Assembly (NCBI RefSeq): GCF_900631955.1
Contig: NZ_UZWD01000034.1
Span: 58,555 to 122,554 of the forward strand
DNA: 64,000 nt
Source: Devosia equisanguinis
Lineage (GTDB): Bacteria; Pseudomonadota; Alphaproteobacteria; Rhizobiales; Devosiaceae
Direction: 5' to 3'
In this document: in pieces, positions 16,209-25,940 of the stretch
How positions within the stretch are numbered: position 1 is the first letter of the stretch
How the letters are laid out: the number at the start of each line of letters is the position of its first letter
Translations under genes and position numbers: made by a program
The notes under the pieces: generated by a model
The model's input: the letters and a program-made list of their open reading frames with translations, nothing else
Told to the model about the DNA's origin: nothing
Databases searched by the model: none

Positions 16209-17939
16209 ATGCATAAAAATCAGAATTCGCCGGTTTCGCCCGAAAATCTCACCCGCATGATCATGGCCGGACAGGGCAAGGCCCCTGCCGATCTGGTGAT
16301 CCGCAATGTCGGCCTGCTCGATGTGATCACCGGGGCAGTGACGACCACCGATATCGCCATTGTCGGCGACCGGATCGTGGGCACCCATGGCAGTTATGAG
16401 GGCAAGCAGGTGATCGACGGCAGCGGCCGCTTTGCCGTGCCGGGCTTTATCGACACACATCTGCACATCGAATCCAGCCTGGTGACGCCGCTCGAATTCG
16501 ACCGCTGCGTGCTGCCGCATGGCGTCACTACGGTGATCTGCGATCCCCACGAAATCGCCAATGTGCTGGGAGCGGAGGGCATCACCTATTTTCTCGACAG
16601 CGCCGAGCGCACCATCATGGATGTGCGGGTCAACCTGTCCTCCTGCGTGCCGGCCACCGGGTTCGAAACCGCTGGCGCGCAACTGGAAATCGACGACCTG
16701 CTGCCCTTCCGCGACCACCACAAGGTGATCGGCCTCGCCGAAATGATGAATTTTCCCGGCGTGCTCAATGCCGATCCCGGCATTCTCGCCAAGCTGGTGG
16801 CGTTCCAGGACGGGCATATCGACGGCCATGCGCCGCTGCTGCTGGGCACGGCGCTCAACGGCTATCTCGCCGCCGGCATCCGCACCGACCATGAAGCGAC
16901 CTCGGCGGCCGAGGCGCGTGAAAAGCTGGCCAAGGGCATGGCCATCCTCATCCGCGAGGGCTCGGTATCCAAGGATCTGAAGGCGCTGGCCGAAATCCTC
17001 GACGAAAACACCTCGAGCTTCGTGGCGCTCTGCACCGACGACCGCAATCCGCTTGATATCGCCGAGGAGGGGCATCTCGATAGCTCCATCCGTCGGCTGA
17101 TTGCCATGGGACGACCGCTGCACCATGTCTATCGCGCCGCCAGCCATTCGGCGGCCCGCATCTTCGGGCTCAGGGATCGCGGCCTGATCGGACCCGGCTG
17201 GCGCGCCGATATCGCGCTGCTCGACAATCTCGAAACCTGCCAGGTATCCGACGTCATATCGGCCGGCCGGCTGGTGACTGCGGAACTGTTCGAAACGCGC
17301 GGAGAGGTTGCGCCGGTCGGTCTCTCCTCGATGAAGGCGACGCCGGTGAACGCCGAGGCCTTCATCACCGCGCCCAAGCCGGGCCAGAACCGGGTGCCGG
17401 TGATCGGGGTCAAGCCCGGGCTGATCCTGACCTTCCGCGAGGAGGCGACGCTGGCCGCCACCGCAGATGGCCTGCAGCCCGATCTCGCCGCCGATGTGAT
17501 CAAGGTCGCGGTGATCGAACGACACGGCAAGAACGGCAATATCGGCCGCAGCTTCGTCACCGGCTTCGGGCTAAAGCGCGGCGCCATCGCTTCCTCGGTG
17601 GGGCATGACAGCCACAATATCAGCGTGGTCGGGGCCTCGGACGAGGACATGGCCACCGCAGTCAACCGGCTGATCGAGTTGGGCGGTGGCTTCGTCGTCG
17701 CCGAGGGCGGCACGGTCACGGCCGAGCTGGCGCTGCCGATTGCCGGGCTGATGAGCACCAAGAGCTTCGAGGCGGTCGCGCATGATCTCCATATCCTGCG
17801 CGACGCGGCCAAGGCGCTCGATTGCGTGCTGCCCGAGCCGTTCCTGCAGGTGGCGTTCCTGGCCCTGCCGGTCATCCCGCATCTCAAGATGACCGATCGC
17901 GGGCTGTTCGATGTCGACAAGTTCGATTTCGTGAGTTGA
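16209..17939 (+). CDS. ade: Adenine deaminase
   Basis: A 576-residue metal-dependent amidohydrolase. The N-terminal metal site is GFIDTHLHIESS, followed by HGVTTVICDPHEIANVLG, the usual Ade signature. The C-terminal domain contains GAIASSVGHDSHN. The enzyme converts adenine to hypoxanthine and ammonia, the first step toward xanthine dehydrogenase. Length matches the bacterial family. ATG 16209 has no obvious ribosome site; ATG 16257 is an alternative. A CocE-type hydrolase follows after 4 bases. It sits 3.5 kb or more from the rest of the purine genes but fits the same pathway. Confidence 0.92.
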   Translation: MHKNQNSPVSPENLTRMIMAGQGKAPADLVIRNVGLLDVITGAVTTTDIAIVGDRIVGTHGSYEGKQVIDGSGRFAVPGFIDTHLHIESSLVTPLEFDRCVLPHGVTTVICDPHEIANVLGAEGITYFLDSAERTIMDVRVNLSSCVPATGFETAGAQLEIDDLLPFRDHHKVIGLAEMMNFPGVLNADPGILAKLVAFQDGHIDGHAPLLLGTALNGYLAAGIRTDHEATSAAEAREKLAKGMAILIREGSVSKDLKALAEILDENTSSFVALCTDDRNPLDIAEEGHLDSSIRRLIAMGRPLHHVYRAASHSAARIFGLRDRGLIGPGWRADIALLDNLETCQVSDVISAGRLVTAELFETRGEVAPVGLSSMKATPVNAEAFITAPKPGQNRVPVIGVKPGLILTFREEATLAATADGLQPDLAADVIKVAVIERHGKNGNIGRSFVTGFGLKRGAIASSVGHDSHNISVVGASDEDMATAVNRLIELGGGFVVAEGGTVTAELALPIAGLMSTKSFEAVAHDLHILRDAAKALDCVLPEPFLQVAFLALPVIPHLKMTDRGLFDVDKFDFVS

Positions 17940-17943
17940 AGCG

Positions 17944-19572
17944 GTGAGCCTGCCCTCGCTTTACCTGGCCTGGGTCGAAGACCTGCCGCCGCGCCTCAAC
18001 GCGGTGCGCAAGACACGCGGCATCGCCCTGTCCATGCCCGATGGCGTGGTGCTGAAGACCGACCACTATGCGCCGCGCGCCGAGGGACCGCATCCCACCA
18101 TATTGATGCGCCTGCCCTATGGGCGGCGCGGCTTCGGCCCCATTGCCGAGGCCTATGCGGAGCGCGGCTTTCATGTCGTGGTGCAGGCCTGCCGGGGTAC
18201 GGAAAAATCGGGCGGCAGCTTCGACCCCTTCGCCAATGAGCGCGCCGATGGGCTGGCGACGCTGGACTGGATCAAGGCCCAGCCCTGGTTCGACGGCCGT
18301 ATCGGGCTGACCGGTCCCTCCTATCTCGGCTATGCGCAATGGGCCATTTCCGACGCGCTACCACCCACAGCTGCACTCGCCACCAAGGTGACGACGGCCG
18401 ACTTCCGCCCGGTGGTGTTTCCGTCGGGGGCCTTTCACCTCAACCTCTGGCTGAGCTGGGTGCAGGTGATCGAAGGGTTACGCAACAATCCCCTGGCCAC
18501 CGCCGCCCGCATGTTCTCGGGCGACATCGAGAGGCGCACCGAGCGCGCCGCACTGACCCTGCCGCTGATCGAGGCCGACAAGCTGGCGGTAGGCCACAAG
18601 ATCGGGTTCTGGCGGCACTGGTTCGAGCATGCCGTTGGCAATGACCAGTTCTGGACCGAGCTCGACCACCGGCACCGGCTGACCAAGGATACGCCGCCGG
18701 TGCATTTCATTTCCGGCTGGTACGACTTCATGGTCGATCCGTTGCTGGCCGATTATCAGCGACTGGTCGAGCTGGGGCATAGGCCCTATCTCACCATCGG
18801 CACCTGGTTTCACATCGCCGAGGAATTGCAGCGCGACAATCTCAGCGAAACGCTGATCTGGATGCGCGCCAAGCTGCTGGGCGACACCTCGGGCCTGCGT
18901 CGCAATCCCGTGCGCATCCATATTTCCGGCCGCGACGAATGGCACGAATTCGACCGCTATCCACCGGGGCCGGTCGTGCCCAGAACCCAGTTCATCGCTC
19001 CCAGTGGAAGGCTGGAGAACAGCCCAGCAGCGCCGGGCAGCCATGATGGCTATCGCTACGATCCCGCCGAGCCAACGCCCAATCTGGGCGGCGCCATCTT
19101 CGCCTTTGCCGGGGCCGGCGCGGTGGACAATGCGCCGCTGGAAAACCGGCCCGATGTGCTGACCTATACCGGACCGGCGCTGCTGGCGCCGCTGACCTTT
19201 ATCGGCCAGTGCCAGGTGCGCCTGCACGCGCGTGCCGCCCTGCCCAATGTCGATTTCTTCGTCCGCCTCTGCGATGTCGGGCCCGATGGCGTCTCGCGCA
19301 ATATCGCCGACGGGCTGGCGCATGTGACGCCAGATACACCGACCGAGGCCGACGGCTCCTGGCAATTGAGCATTCCGCTCCACGCCATGGCCCATAGTTT
19401 TGGCGCCGGTCACCGCCTACGCCTGCTCATCGCCTCCGGCGCCCATCCCCGCTATGCCCGCAATCCCGGCACCGGCGAAGCCATCGCTACCGCCACCACG
19501 ATGGTCGCCAATGATGTGGAGATCGTGCACGCGGGCACGTCCATCACGCTTCCCACCTACGCGCTCGACTGA
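17944..19572 (+). CDS. CocE/NonD family alpha/beta hydrolase
   Basis: 542 residues with the X-Pro dipeptidyl-peptidase (S15) catalytic domain and the C-terminal jelly-roll domain of the CocE family. The nucleophile is the serine in GPSYLGYAQW (about residue 125); the acid is probably the Asp in SGWYDFMVD and the base the His in GTWFHIAE. No signal peptide is seen. Relatives hydrolyse esters, acyl-amides and cephalosporin-type substrates; the substrate here is unknown. It starts with GTG 4 bases after ade, so it is probably co-transcribed. Confidence 0.87.
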   Translation: MSLPSLYLAWVEDLPPRLNAVRKTRGIALSMPDGVVLKTDHYAPRAEGPHPTILMRLPYGRRGFGPIAEAYAERGFHVVVQACRGTEKSGGSFDPFANERADGLATLDWIKAQPWFDGRIGLTGPSYLGYAQWAISDALPPTAALATKVTTADFRPVVFPSGAFHLNLWLSWVQVIEGLRNNPLATAARMFSGDIERRTERAALTLPLIEADKLAVGHKIGFWRHWFEHAVGNDQFWTELDHRHRLTKDTPPVHFISGWYDFMVDPLLADYQRLVELGHRPYLTIGTWFHIAEELQRDNLSETLIWMRAKLLGDTSGLRRNPVRIHISGRDEWHEFDRYPPGPVVPRTQFIAPSGRLENSPAAPGSHDGYRYDPAEPTPNLGGAIFAFAGAGAVDNAPLENRPDVLTYTGPALLAPLTFIGQCQVRLHARAALPNVDFFVRLCDVGPDGVSRNIADGLAHVTPDTPTEADGSWQLSIPLHAMAHSFGAGHRLRLLIASGAHPRYARNPGTGEAIATATTMVANDVEIVHAGTSITLPTYALD

Positions 19573-19693
19573 CGCGGGCTGTATTTTTCCCCGGCTGATG
19601 CCCATGCTGAAAGCTCGGGTTGGGTCCCGGCTGCCTTGGGGATGATAGCCGGCGACCTGGCGTGTCCTTTGCCCACCTGCCGCGAGCGCAGGG

Positions 19694-19714
19694 CCCTCGG
19701 GTCAGGCCCGAGGG
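19694..19714. repeat. Intergenic palindrome (RIME/REP-like)
   Basis: CCCTCGGG/CCCGAGGG (19694-19701 with 19707-19714) followed by TGACGA, between the convergent hydrolase and malate synthase genes. Same style as the hairpins at 4223-4243 and 58021-58044. The rest of the 200-base gap shows nothing further. Confidence 0.5.
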
Positions 19715-19772
19715 TGACGATAGAGTGTGTGGCCGACGCCAGTCAGCCGAGCACGCCGCCGGACAGTATAGG

Positions 19773-21935
19773 CTACTTCCGATCCCGCGCCTTCACCTTG
19801 CGCCGCGCGGCATGCAGCAGGGGTTCGGTATAGCCGCTGGGCTGATCGGCGCCGTGCAGGGCCAGGTCGAGCGCGGCGGTGAAGGCGACGGACTGGTAGT
19901 TTTCGCTCATCGGCCGATAGATGGGGTCGCCGGCATTCTGCTCGTCCACCACCTTGGCCATGCGCTCGAACACCGAGGTGACCTCGTCACGGCTGACCAA
20001 TCCATGGCGCAACCAATTGGCCACGGCCTGGCTGGAAATCCGGCAGGTGGCGCGATCTTCCATCAGCCCGACATTGTTGATGTCGGGTACTTTGGAACAG
20101 CCGACGCCCTGCTGCACCCAGCGCACCACATAGCCCAGAATGCCCTGCGCATTGTTTTCGAGCTCGCGGGTAATCTCCTCGCGGCTCAGCGCAAAAGGCG
20201 CCAGCACCGGCATGGAGAACAGCGCGTCGAGCCCCGGCGTCGCCTCGTTGTGGCGGCGACGCTGGGCGTCGAACACATCGACCTGATGATAGTGCAAAGC
20301 ATGCAGCGTCGCGGCGGTGGGCGAAGGCACCCAGGCGGTATTGGCGCCAGATTTGGGATGGCCGATCTTGGCGTCCATCATCGCCGCCATGTCGTCGGGG
20401 CGCGCCCACATGCCCTTGCCGATCTGCGCCTTGCCGGAGAAACCGGCGGCCAGACCGATCAGCACATTGCGATCCTCGTAGGAGGCGATCCAGCGCTCGG
20501 ACTTGATCTCGTCCTTGCGCAGCACGGCGCCGGCTTCCATCGACGTGTGGATCTCGTCGCCGGTGCGGTCGAGGAAACCCGTATTGATGAAGAAGACCCG
20601 AGCCCGCGCCGCGTAGATGGCGGCCTTGAGATTGGCCGAGGTGCGACGCTCCTCGTCCATGATGCCGATCTTGATGGTGTTTTCGGCAAGGCCCAGCAGC
20701 TTTTCGACCGAGGCGAAGATGGCGCAGGCAAAGGTCACTTCCTCGGGACCATGCATCTTGGGCTTGACCACATAAATGGCGCCATGACGCGCATTGCCCC
20801 CCTTGTCATGCAGCGCGCAGAGCGCTGTCACGGCGGCATCCATCAGGCCTTCGCCGACCGGCTTGCCGTTGAGCAGCACCGCATCGGTGGTCATCAGGTG
20901 GCCGACATTGCGCACCAGCAGAAGCGAGCGGCCCTTGAGCACCAGAGGCTGGCCACGGATGTCCTTATAGCTCCGGTCAGCCTTGAGCTTGCGGGTGACG
21001 GTCTGACCACCCTTTTCGAACGTGTCTTGCAGCGTACCGGTCATCAAGCCAAGCCAGTTGCGATAGACCCCGACCTTGTCCTCGGCATCGACGGCGGCGA
21101 CGGAATCCTCGCAATCCTGGATGGTGGTCAGCGCCGCTTCCACCACCACATCGCTGAGGCCGGCCCGATGGGTTTTCCCGATCTCGGTATCGGGAGCGAT
21201 GACCAGCACCACATGCAGCCCATTGTGCCGCAACACCAGTTCACCGGCGCTTTCGGTGCCGCCATAGCCGATGAACTGCGACGGATCACACAGACCGGTG
21301 CGGCCGGCGGCGGTGTCGACGACAAAGAGCCTCGTATCGCCTTCCTTGATCACGTGATAGCCGGTGACATCGGCATGGCTGCCGGCGGCGAGCGGGAAAC
21401 TCTCATCGAGAAACTGTGCAGCCCGCGCCACCACGGCAGCGCCGCGGGCCGGATTATAGCCCTTGCCGGGGGCCAAATCGCCGTCGCGGGGGATGACATC
21501 GGTGCCGTAGAGCGCGTCATAGAGACTGCCCCAGCGGGCATTGGCGGCGTTGAGCGCGTAGCGGGCGTTGGAGACCGGCACGACCAGTTGTGGGCCACAA
21601 AGGCTGGAGATTTCGGGATCGAGCCCTTCGGTTTCGATGCTGAAATCACTGGGTTCATCGACGAGGTAACCGATCTCGCGCAGGAAGGCCTCGTAGCCGG
21701 CCGGATTGTTGCCCACCGGGCCGTTCTGGCGATGCCAGTCGTCGATCTTGCCCTGTAATTCGTCGCGCTTGGCGAGGAGTTTTGCATTGGTAGGCACATG
21801 CTCGGCCAGCAGGGCGGCAAAGCCGGACCAGAACTGCTCCGCCGACATCGACGTCCCCGGCAGGGCTTCCCGTTCCACGAAATCCACCAGCAGAGGATGC
21901 ACGGACAGGCCGGACTTGGTCAGGTAATCGTTCAT
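19773..21935 (-). CDS. glcB: Malate synthase G
   Basis: A 720-residue cytoplasmic enzyme, the usual length of isoform G, that condenses glyoxylate with acetyl-CoA to malate. Recognisable segments are [15 protein letters not shown] near the N-terminus, [18 protein letters not shown], the [10 protein letters not shown] run, and [13 protein letters not shown] with [22 protein letters not shown]. It is the last gene of the minus-strand purine block, 166 bases after guanine deaminase. The glyoxylate released by ureidoglycolate lyase would be its substrate, which fits the placement, though it also serves other glyoxylate sources. Confidence 0.95.
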   Translation of the reverse strand: MNDYLTKSGLSVHPLLVDFVEREALPGTSMSAEQFWSGFAALLAEHVPTNAKLLAKRDELQGKIDDWHRQNGPVGNNPAGYEAFLREIGYLVDEPSDFSIETEGLDPEISSLCGPQLVVPVSNARYALNAANARWGSLYDALYGTDVIPRDGDLAPGKGYNPARGAAVVARAAQFLDESFPLAAGSHADVTGYHVIKEGDTRLFVVDTAAGRTGLCDPSQFIGYGGTESAGELVLRHNGLHVVLVIAPDTEIGKTHRAGLSDVVVEAALTTIQDCEDSVAAVDAEDKVGVYRNWLGLMTGTLQDTFEKGGQTVTRKLKADRSYKDIRGQPLVLKGRSLLLVRNVGHLMTTDAVLLNGKPVGEGLMDAAVTALCALHDKGGNARHGAIYVVKPKMHGPEEVTFACAIFASVEKLLGLAENTIKIGIMDEERRTSANLKAAIYAARARVFFINTGFLDRTGDEIHTSMEAGAVLRKDEIKSERWIASYEDRNVLIGLAAGFSGKAQIGKGMWARPDDMAAMMDAKIGHPKSGANTAWVPSPTAATLHALHYHQVDVFDAQRRRHNEATPGLDALFSMPVLAPFALSREEITRELENNAQGILGYVVRWVQQGVGCSKVPDINNVGLMEDRATCRISSQAVANWLRHGLVSRDEVTSVFERMAKVVDEQNAGDPIYRPMSENYQSVAFTAALDLALHGADQPSGYTEPLLHAARRKVKARDRK

Positions 21936-22101
21936 GGGATGCCTCCGGTCTGGGTGCGAATGCGGGCTCGTGATGCCAGATCAACCCTGCCGGACCCAAA
22001 GGCCCAGCCGGGTCGGATCGCCGGCCAAGGCCAGGCGATGCGGCGACAGGAGTGTTCGCATTCCTCGTTTCGTCCACAGCTTTAGGACAGCAGCGGCCTC
22101 G

Positions 22102-23397
22102 TCACAACCCGCCTAAAGTGGACTTCGCCCTTGCGCCAGCCACATAGACCTCGGCAATGGCGCGATCGTCGCCCATTGTCTGGAGCAGGAACAGCTCCTC
22201 GATCAGCGTCTCGAAGCGGCGCATGCGCATGGTGGGCGTAGCCCGCGCATCGAGCACCACGAGATCGGCGGCACGACCCGGCGCGATGGAGCCGATGGTC
22301 TCTTGCAGGCCCAAGGCCTCGGCATTGCCGCGCGTCGCCATGTGGAAGGAGGCGAGCGGATTAAGCCTTTGCCCGCGCAATTGCAGCACCTTGTAGCCCT
22401 CGTCGAGCGTACGCAGCATCGAGACACTGGTGCCCCCGCCAATATCGGTGGCGATGCCGATGCGCACCCCGTTCTGCATCAGTCGGTCGCGATCGAACAG
22501 GCCGGAGCCGAGAAAGAGATTGGAGGTGGGGCAGAAGACGGCCACGGCGCCGGTCTCCGCCAACACGCCCACTTCGCGGTGATTGAGATGGATGGAATGG
22601 CCGAGCAAGGTCTTGGGGCCCAGCAGGCCGTAATCCTCGTAGATCCCGGTATAGTCGGGACTATTGGGATAGAGCTCCATGGAAAAGCTGATCTCGGCGT
22701 CGTTCTCGCTGAGGTGGGTCTGCACATAGCAATCGGGGTGTTCGGCCACCAGCGCCCGCGAGGCTTCGAGCTGGGCGGGCGTCGAGGTGATGGCGAAGCG
22801 CGGCGAGATGGCATAGAGCCCCCTGCCCCGTCCGTGCCAGCGCGCGATCAGCGCCTTGGTGTCGTCATAGCCAGACTGGGCGGTGTCGCAGAGTTCTTCG
22901 GGGGCATTGCGATCCATCATCACCTTGCCGCCCACCATCAGCATATTGCGGCACTGTGCCTCGGCGAAGAAGGCATCGACCGAGCGCGGATGGCTTGAAC
23001 AATAGGCGACGGCCGTGGTGGTGCCATGGCGGATGAGGGCGTCGTAAAACTCCACCGCCACCGCATCGGCATGGCCTTGCTGGGAGAATTTCTGCTCTTC
23101 GATGAAGGTGTAGGTATTGAGCCATTCCAGCAGCGATCCGGCATAGGCCGCCATCATCTGGCTCTGCACATAATGCAGATGCAGATCGATGAAACCGGGC
23201 AGGATCAGGTTGGGGCGATGATCGACGACCTGGGCCCCGGCAAGATCGGCCGAGGCGAAATCGCCCACGGCAACCACCTTGTCCTCCTCGATGCTGATCG
23301 CGCCGTCCGCGAGATAGAGGTAGCTCTCGGTATCGTCGAGGTCCTGCGGCGCGCGGTGAAAACTCAGCACCCGACCGCGCAGAATGGTCCGGCTCAT
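22102..23397 (-). CDS. guaD: Guanine deaminase
   Basis: A 431-residue amidohydrolase that converts guanine to xanthine. The metal-binding PGFIDLHLHYVQSQ is followed by RHGTTTAVAYCSSHP and QTHLSENDAEI, features of bacterial GuaD. ATG 23397 overlaps the puuD stop (ATGA), so I prefer it to the frame opening 24 bases earlier. It forms a coupled pair with urate hydroxylase, and its product xanthine feeds XdhAB encoded upstream in the same block. Confidence 0.93.
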   Translation of the reverse strand: MSRTILRGRVLSFHRAPQDLDDTESYLYLADGAISIEEDKVVAVGDFASADLAGAQVVDHRPNLILPGFIDLHLHYVQSQMMAAYAGSLLEWLNTYTFIEEQKFSQQGHADAVAVEFYDALIRHGTTTAVAYCSSHPRSVDAFFAEAQCRNMLMVGGKVMMDRNAPEELCDTAQSGYDDTKALIARWHGRGRGLYAISPRFAITSTPAQLEASRALVAEHPDCYVQTHLSENDAEISFSMELYPNSPDYTGIYEDYGLLGPKTLLGHSIHLNHREVGVLAETGAVAVFCPTSNLFLGSGLFDRDRLMQNGVRIGIATDIGGGTSVSMLRTLDEGYKVLQLRGQRLNPLASFHMATRGNAEALGLQETIGSIAPGRAADLVVLDARATPTMRMRRFETLIEELFLLQTMGDDRAIAEVYVAGARAKSTLGGL

Positions 23398-24620
23398 GAA
23401 TTCGCGCCTTCGCGATACCATTCCACCAGCAGCGCCCGTTCGGCCTCGGTCATCTCGGTCAGATTGCCGGGCGGCATGGCGTGACTCCAGCCGGCCTGGA
23501 TGACGATCTCATGGGCCCGGTTGGCAATGGCGATGTCATTGTCGAGAATGACGTTCTTGGGGGCTTCGTAAATACCCTCCCAGACCGGCTCGGCAGTGTG
23601 GCACATGCTGCAGCGCGTCTGCACCGCAAGGCTCGCCGCCTTGAAATGCTCGGTGGCCATGAAGCGCTCGCCCGTCGCAGTGGCAAGGGTGGGGGTATCG
23701 TCAGCGGGCAGCTTGGGCGAGGTCGAGAGCCAGGCGATTACCAGCATCAGGATGACGGCGACGCCCCAGGTCCAGTGCGGATTGCCCTTGCGGGCATAGC
23801 GGGTGTTGAAATAGTGGCGCACCACCACGCCGACGAGGAAGATCAGGCTGGCAATGACCCAGTTCCACTGCGTGGCAAAAGCCAGCGGATAGTGGGACGA
23901 GAGCATGAAGAAGATCACCGGCAGGGTGAGGTAATTGTTGTGCAGGCTGCGCTGCTTGGCGATCTTGCCGTATTTCGCGTCGGGCACGCGGCCGGCCTTG
24001 AGATCGGCCACCACGATCTTCTGATTGGGGATGATGATCATCGCCACATTCGCGGTCATGATGGTCGCGGTGAAGGCACCCATATGCAGCATGGCGGCGC
24101 GGCCGGTGAACAGCTGCGTATAGCCCCAGCTCATGGCCACGAGAATGGCGAACAGCACGAGCATCAGCCCGGTGGTGGACTGGCCGATGGGCGATTTGCA
24201 CAGCGTATCGTAGAGCAGCCAACCCAGAACGATGGAACCGGCCGACAACAGGATAGCCCCCCAGCTGGGGACGTCGAGCACATTGCGATCGACGAGGAAA
24301 ATATCGGCGCTGACATAGTAGAGCAGCGCCAGCAGCATCGCGCCCGAGAGCCAGGTCGCGTAGCTTTCCCATTTGAACCAGGTCAGGTGCTCGGGCAGGA
24401 ATTCGGGCGCCACCAGATATTTCTGGATGTGATAGAAGCCGCCGCCATGCACCTGCCACTCCTCGCCATGCGCCAGAGGCGGCAGGCTCGGGGTCTTGCG
24501 CAGGCCCAGGTCGAGCGCGATGAAATAGAAAGACGAGCCGATCCAGGCAATGGCGGTGACCACGTGCAGCCAGCGCGCGGCAAACATCGCCCATTCGTAG
24601 AAAATTGCATAATCGGGCAT
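23394..24620 (-). CDS. puuD: Urate hydroxylase PuuD (membrane protein with C-terminal cytochrome c)
   Basis: 408 residues. About eight or nine transmembrane helices (starting WLHVVTAIAWIGSSFYFIAL) are followed by a c-type heme motif CSMCH near residue 360, with PPGNLTEMTEAER after it. PuuD oxidises urate to 5-hydroxyisourate and passes electrons through its heme to the respiratory chain, replacing soluble uricase. No uaZ-type or FAD-urate oxidase is seen in the window. The product is taken by UraH, encoded at the far end of the same block. Coupled to guaD by a 4-base overlap. Confidence 0.93.
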   Translation of the reverse strand: MPDYAIFYEWAMFAARWLHVVTAIAWIGSSFYFIALDLGLRKTPSLPPLAHGEEWQVHGGGFYHIQKYLVAPEFLPEHLTWFKWESYATWLSGAMLLALLYYVSADIFLVDRNVLDVPSWGAILLSAGSIVLGWLLYDTLCKSPIGQSTTGLMLVLFAILVAMSWGYTQLFTGRAAMLHMGAFTATIMTANVAMIIIPNQKIVVADLKAGRVPDAKYGKIAKQRSLHNNYLTLPVIFFMLSSHYPLAFATQWNWVIASLIFLVGVVVRHYFNTRYARKGNPHWTWGVAVILMLVIAWLSTSPKLPADDTPTLATATGERFMATEHFKAASLAVQTRCSMCHTAEPVWEGIYEAPKNVILDNDIAIANRAHEIVIQAGWSHAMPPGNLTEMTEAERALLVEWYREGANS

Positions 24621-24643
24621 TCATCGCTCCCCATTCACCGGCA

Positions 24644-24756
24644 CCACCTCTTCCTGAGTGGGAGAGGCGATCAAAAGGCGGGTGAGGGGTTGGTCTCAGC
24701 CCGCATAGAGCCCTCACCCGGCGCTACACGCCACTTTCTCCCGCAAGGGGAGAAGG
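24644..24756. repeat. Intergenic inverted repeat, CCCTCACCC/CTTCTCCC family
   Basis: GGGTGAGGG (24680-24688) pairs with CCCTCACCC (24711-24719), and CTTTCTCCCGCAAGGGGAGAAGG follows as a smaller hairpin. The unit shares its parts with the element at 32806-32937. It lies between puuD and the bmp gene. Confidence 0.6.
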
Positions 24757-24771
24757 AAGAGAGCAATCGTC

Positions 24772-24798
24772 AAAAAGGGGCGGACGTCAGCCCGCCCC
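24772..24798 (-). terminator. Terminator after the BMP-type binding protein gene
   Basis: On the minus strand GGGGCGG pairs with CCGCCCC around a CTGACGT-containing loop and is followed directly by TTTTT (24776-24772). It is 22 bases past the bmp stop codon, so puuD-guaD should have its own promoter between here and 24620 or depend on read-through. Confidence 0.75.
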
Positions 24799-24819
24799 CA
24801 CACGTAAAACCCTGAAAAA

Positions 24820-25902
24820 TCAGGCCTTCACGCCTTCCACATACCAATCCATGGCCCACAGGCCAGCGTCATCGACGGTGGCGCCGGCGGCAACGCGCTC
24901 GGTGCCGGCATTGTCCACGATCGGGCCGGTGAACGGATGCAGCGAGCCATCGACGATACCGGCCTTGACGGCTTCGGCAGCGGCGACCACGTCGGCCGGG
25001 ATCTTCTCGTTATAGGCACCGATAACCACTTCGCCATCGGCAATGCCCGGCCAGCTGTCGGCCGACACCCAGGTGCCGTCCATGACGCTCTGCACGGCCT
25101 TGATGTAGTGCGGGGCCCAGACGTCGATGATGGCGGAGAGGTGCGACTTGGGCGCGAAGGCGCTCATGTCGGCGCCCTGGCCGAAACCACCCACGATCCC
25201 ACGCTCCTCGGCAACCTGCAGGGCGGCCGGGCCGTCGGTGTGCTGGGCAATGATATCGGCGCCCTGGTCGATCAGCGCACGGGCGGCGTCGGCTTCCTTG
25301 GCCGGATCGTGCCAGCTGGAGAGCCAGACGACGTTCACGGTGATCTCGGGATTGACCTTGCGGGCCGCCAGGGTGAAGGCGTTGATGCCCATGACCACTT
25401 CGGGGATCGGGAACGAACCGATATAGCCGATATTGTTGGTCTTGGAGAGATGACCAGCCAGCGTGCCCATGACGGCGCGGCCTTCATGGAAGCGGGCATT
25501 ATAGGTGCCGACATTGTCGGAACGCTGGTAGCCGGTGGCGTGCTCGAACACCACGTCCGGGAATTCCTTGGCGACCTTCATCACATAGTCGCCGAAGCCG
25601 AAGCTGGTGGCGAAGATGATCTTGTTGCCCTGCTGGGCGAGCTCACGCAGCACGCGCTCGCAATCCGGGCCTTCCGGCACGCTTTCGACGAAGGTGACTT
25701 CGATCTTGTCGCCGAACTCGGCTTCCAGCGCCTGGGCGCCGACCCAGTGGCCATAGGTCCAGCCATTGTCGTCCTTGGGACCGACATTGACGAAGCCGAT
25801 CTTGAACGGGCCATCCTGGCCGAAGGCCAGCGAGCCCATGAGCGGCAGGGCCAGGCCGGCGGCGCCGATCCTCAGCACATTACGGCGGGTAATCTGTGTC
25901 AT
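24820..25902 (-). CDS. BMP family ABC transporter substrate-binding protein
   Basis: A 360-residue periplasmic binding protein of the BMP/PnrA (purine nucleoside) family. It has a twin-arginine-like leader (TRRNVLRIGAAGLALPLMG) and the family segments PFKIGFVNVGPKDDNGWTYGHWVG and GYIGSFPIPEVVMGINAFTLAARK. BMP proteins bind nucleosides, nucleobases or related compounds. The position inside the xdh-puuD block suggests a purine or urate ligand (inference). AAGGAG precedes the ATG. Two permeases and an ATPase lie upstream. Confidence 0.92.
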   Translation of the reverse strand: MTQITRRNVLRIGAAGLALPLMGSLAFGQDGPFKIGFVNVGPKDDNGWTYGHWVGAQALEAEFGDKIEVTFVESVPEGPDCERVLRELAQQGNKIIFATSFGFGDYVMKVAKEFPDVVFEHATGYQRSDNVGTYNARFHEGRAVMGTLAGHLSKTNNIGYIGSFPIPEVVMGINAFTLAARKVNPEITVNVVWLSSWHDPAKEADAARALIDQGADIIAQHTDGPAALQVAEERGIVGGFGQGADMSAFAPKSHLSAIIDVWAPHYIKAVQSVMDGTWVSADSWPGIADGEVVIGAYNEKIPADVVAAAEAVKAGIVDGSLHPFTGPIVDNAGTERVAAGATVDDAGLWAMDWYVEGVKA

Positions 25903-25940
25903 TGGTTTCTCCTTGACTGACGGGTTTCCGGTTATTGTGG

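Noticed and set aside
16101..17525. Upstream extension of the small membrane protein frame, antisense to ade
   Set aside because: Only the last 52 codons have a ribosome site and a sensible protein composition; the rest mirrors adenine deaminase.
19620..21758. A 712-codon open frame on the plus strand opposite glcB
   Set aside because: It is antisense to a clear malate synthase G with conserved motifs. Its translation is rich in His, Gly, Arg and Asp without a recognisable domain, as expected for the GC-rich complement of a gene.
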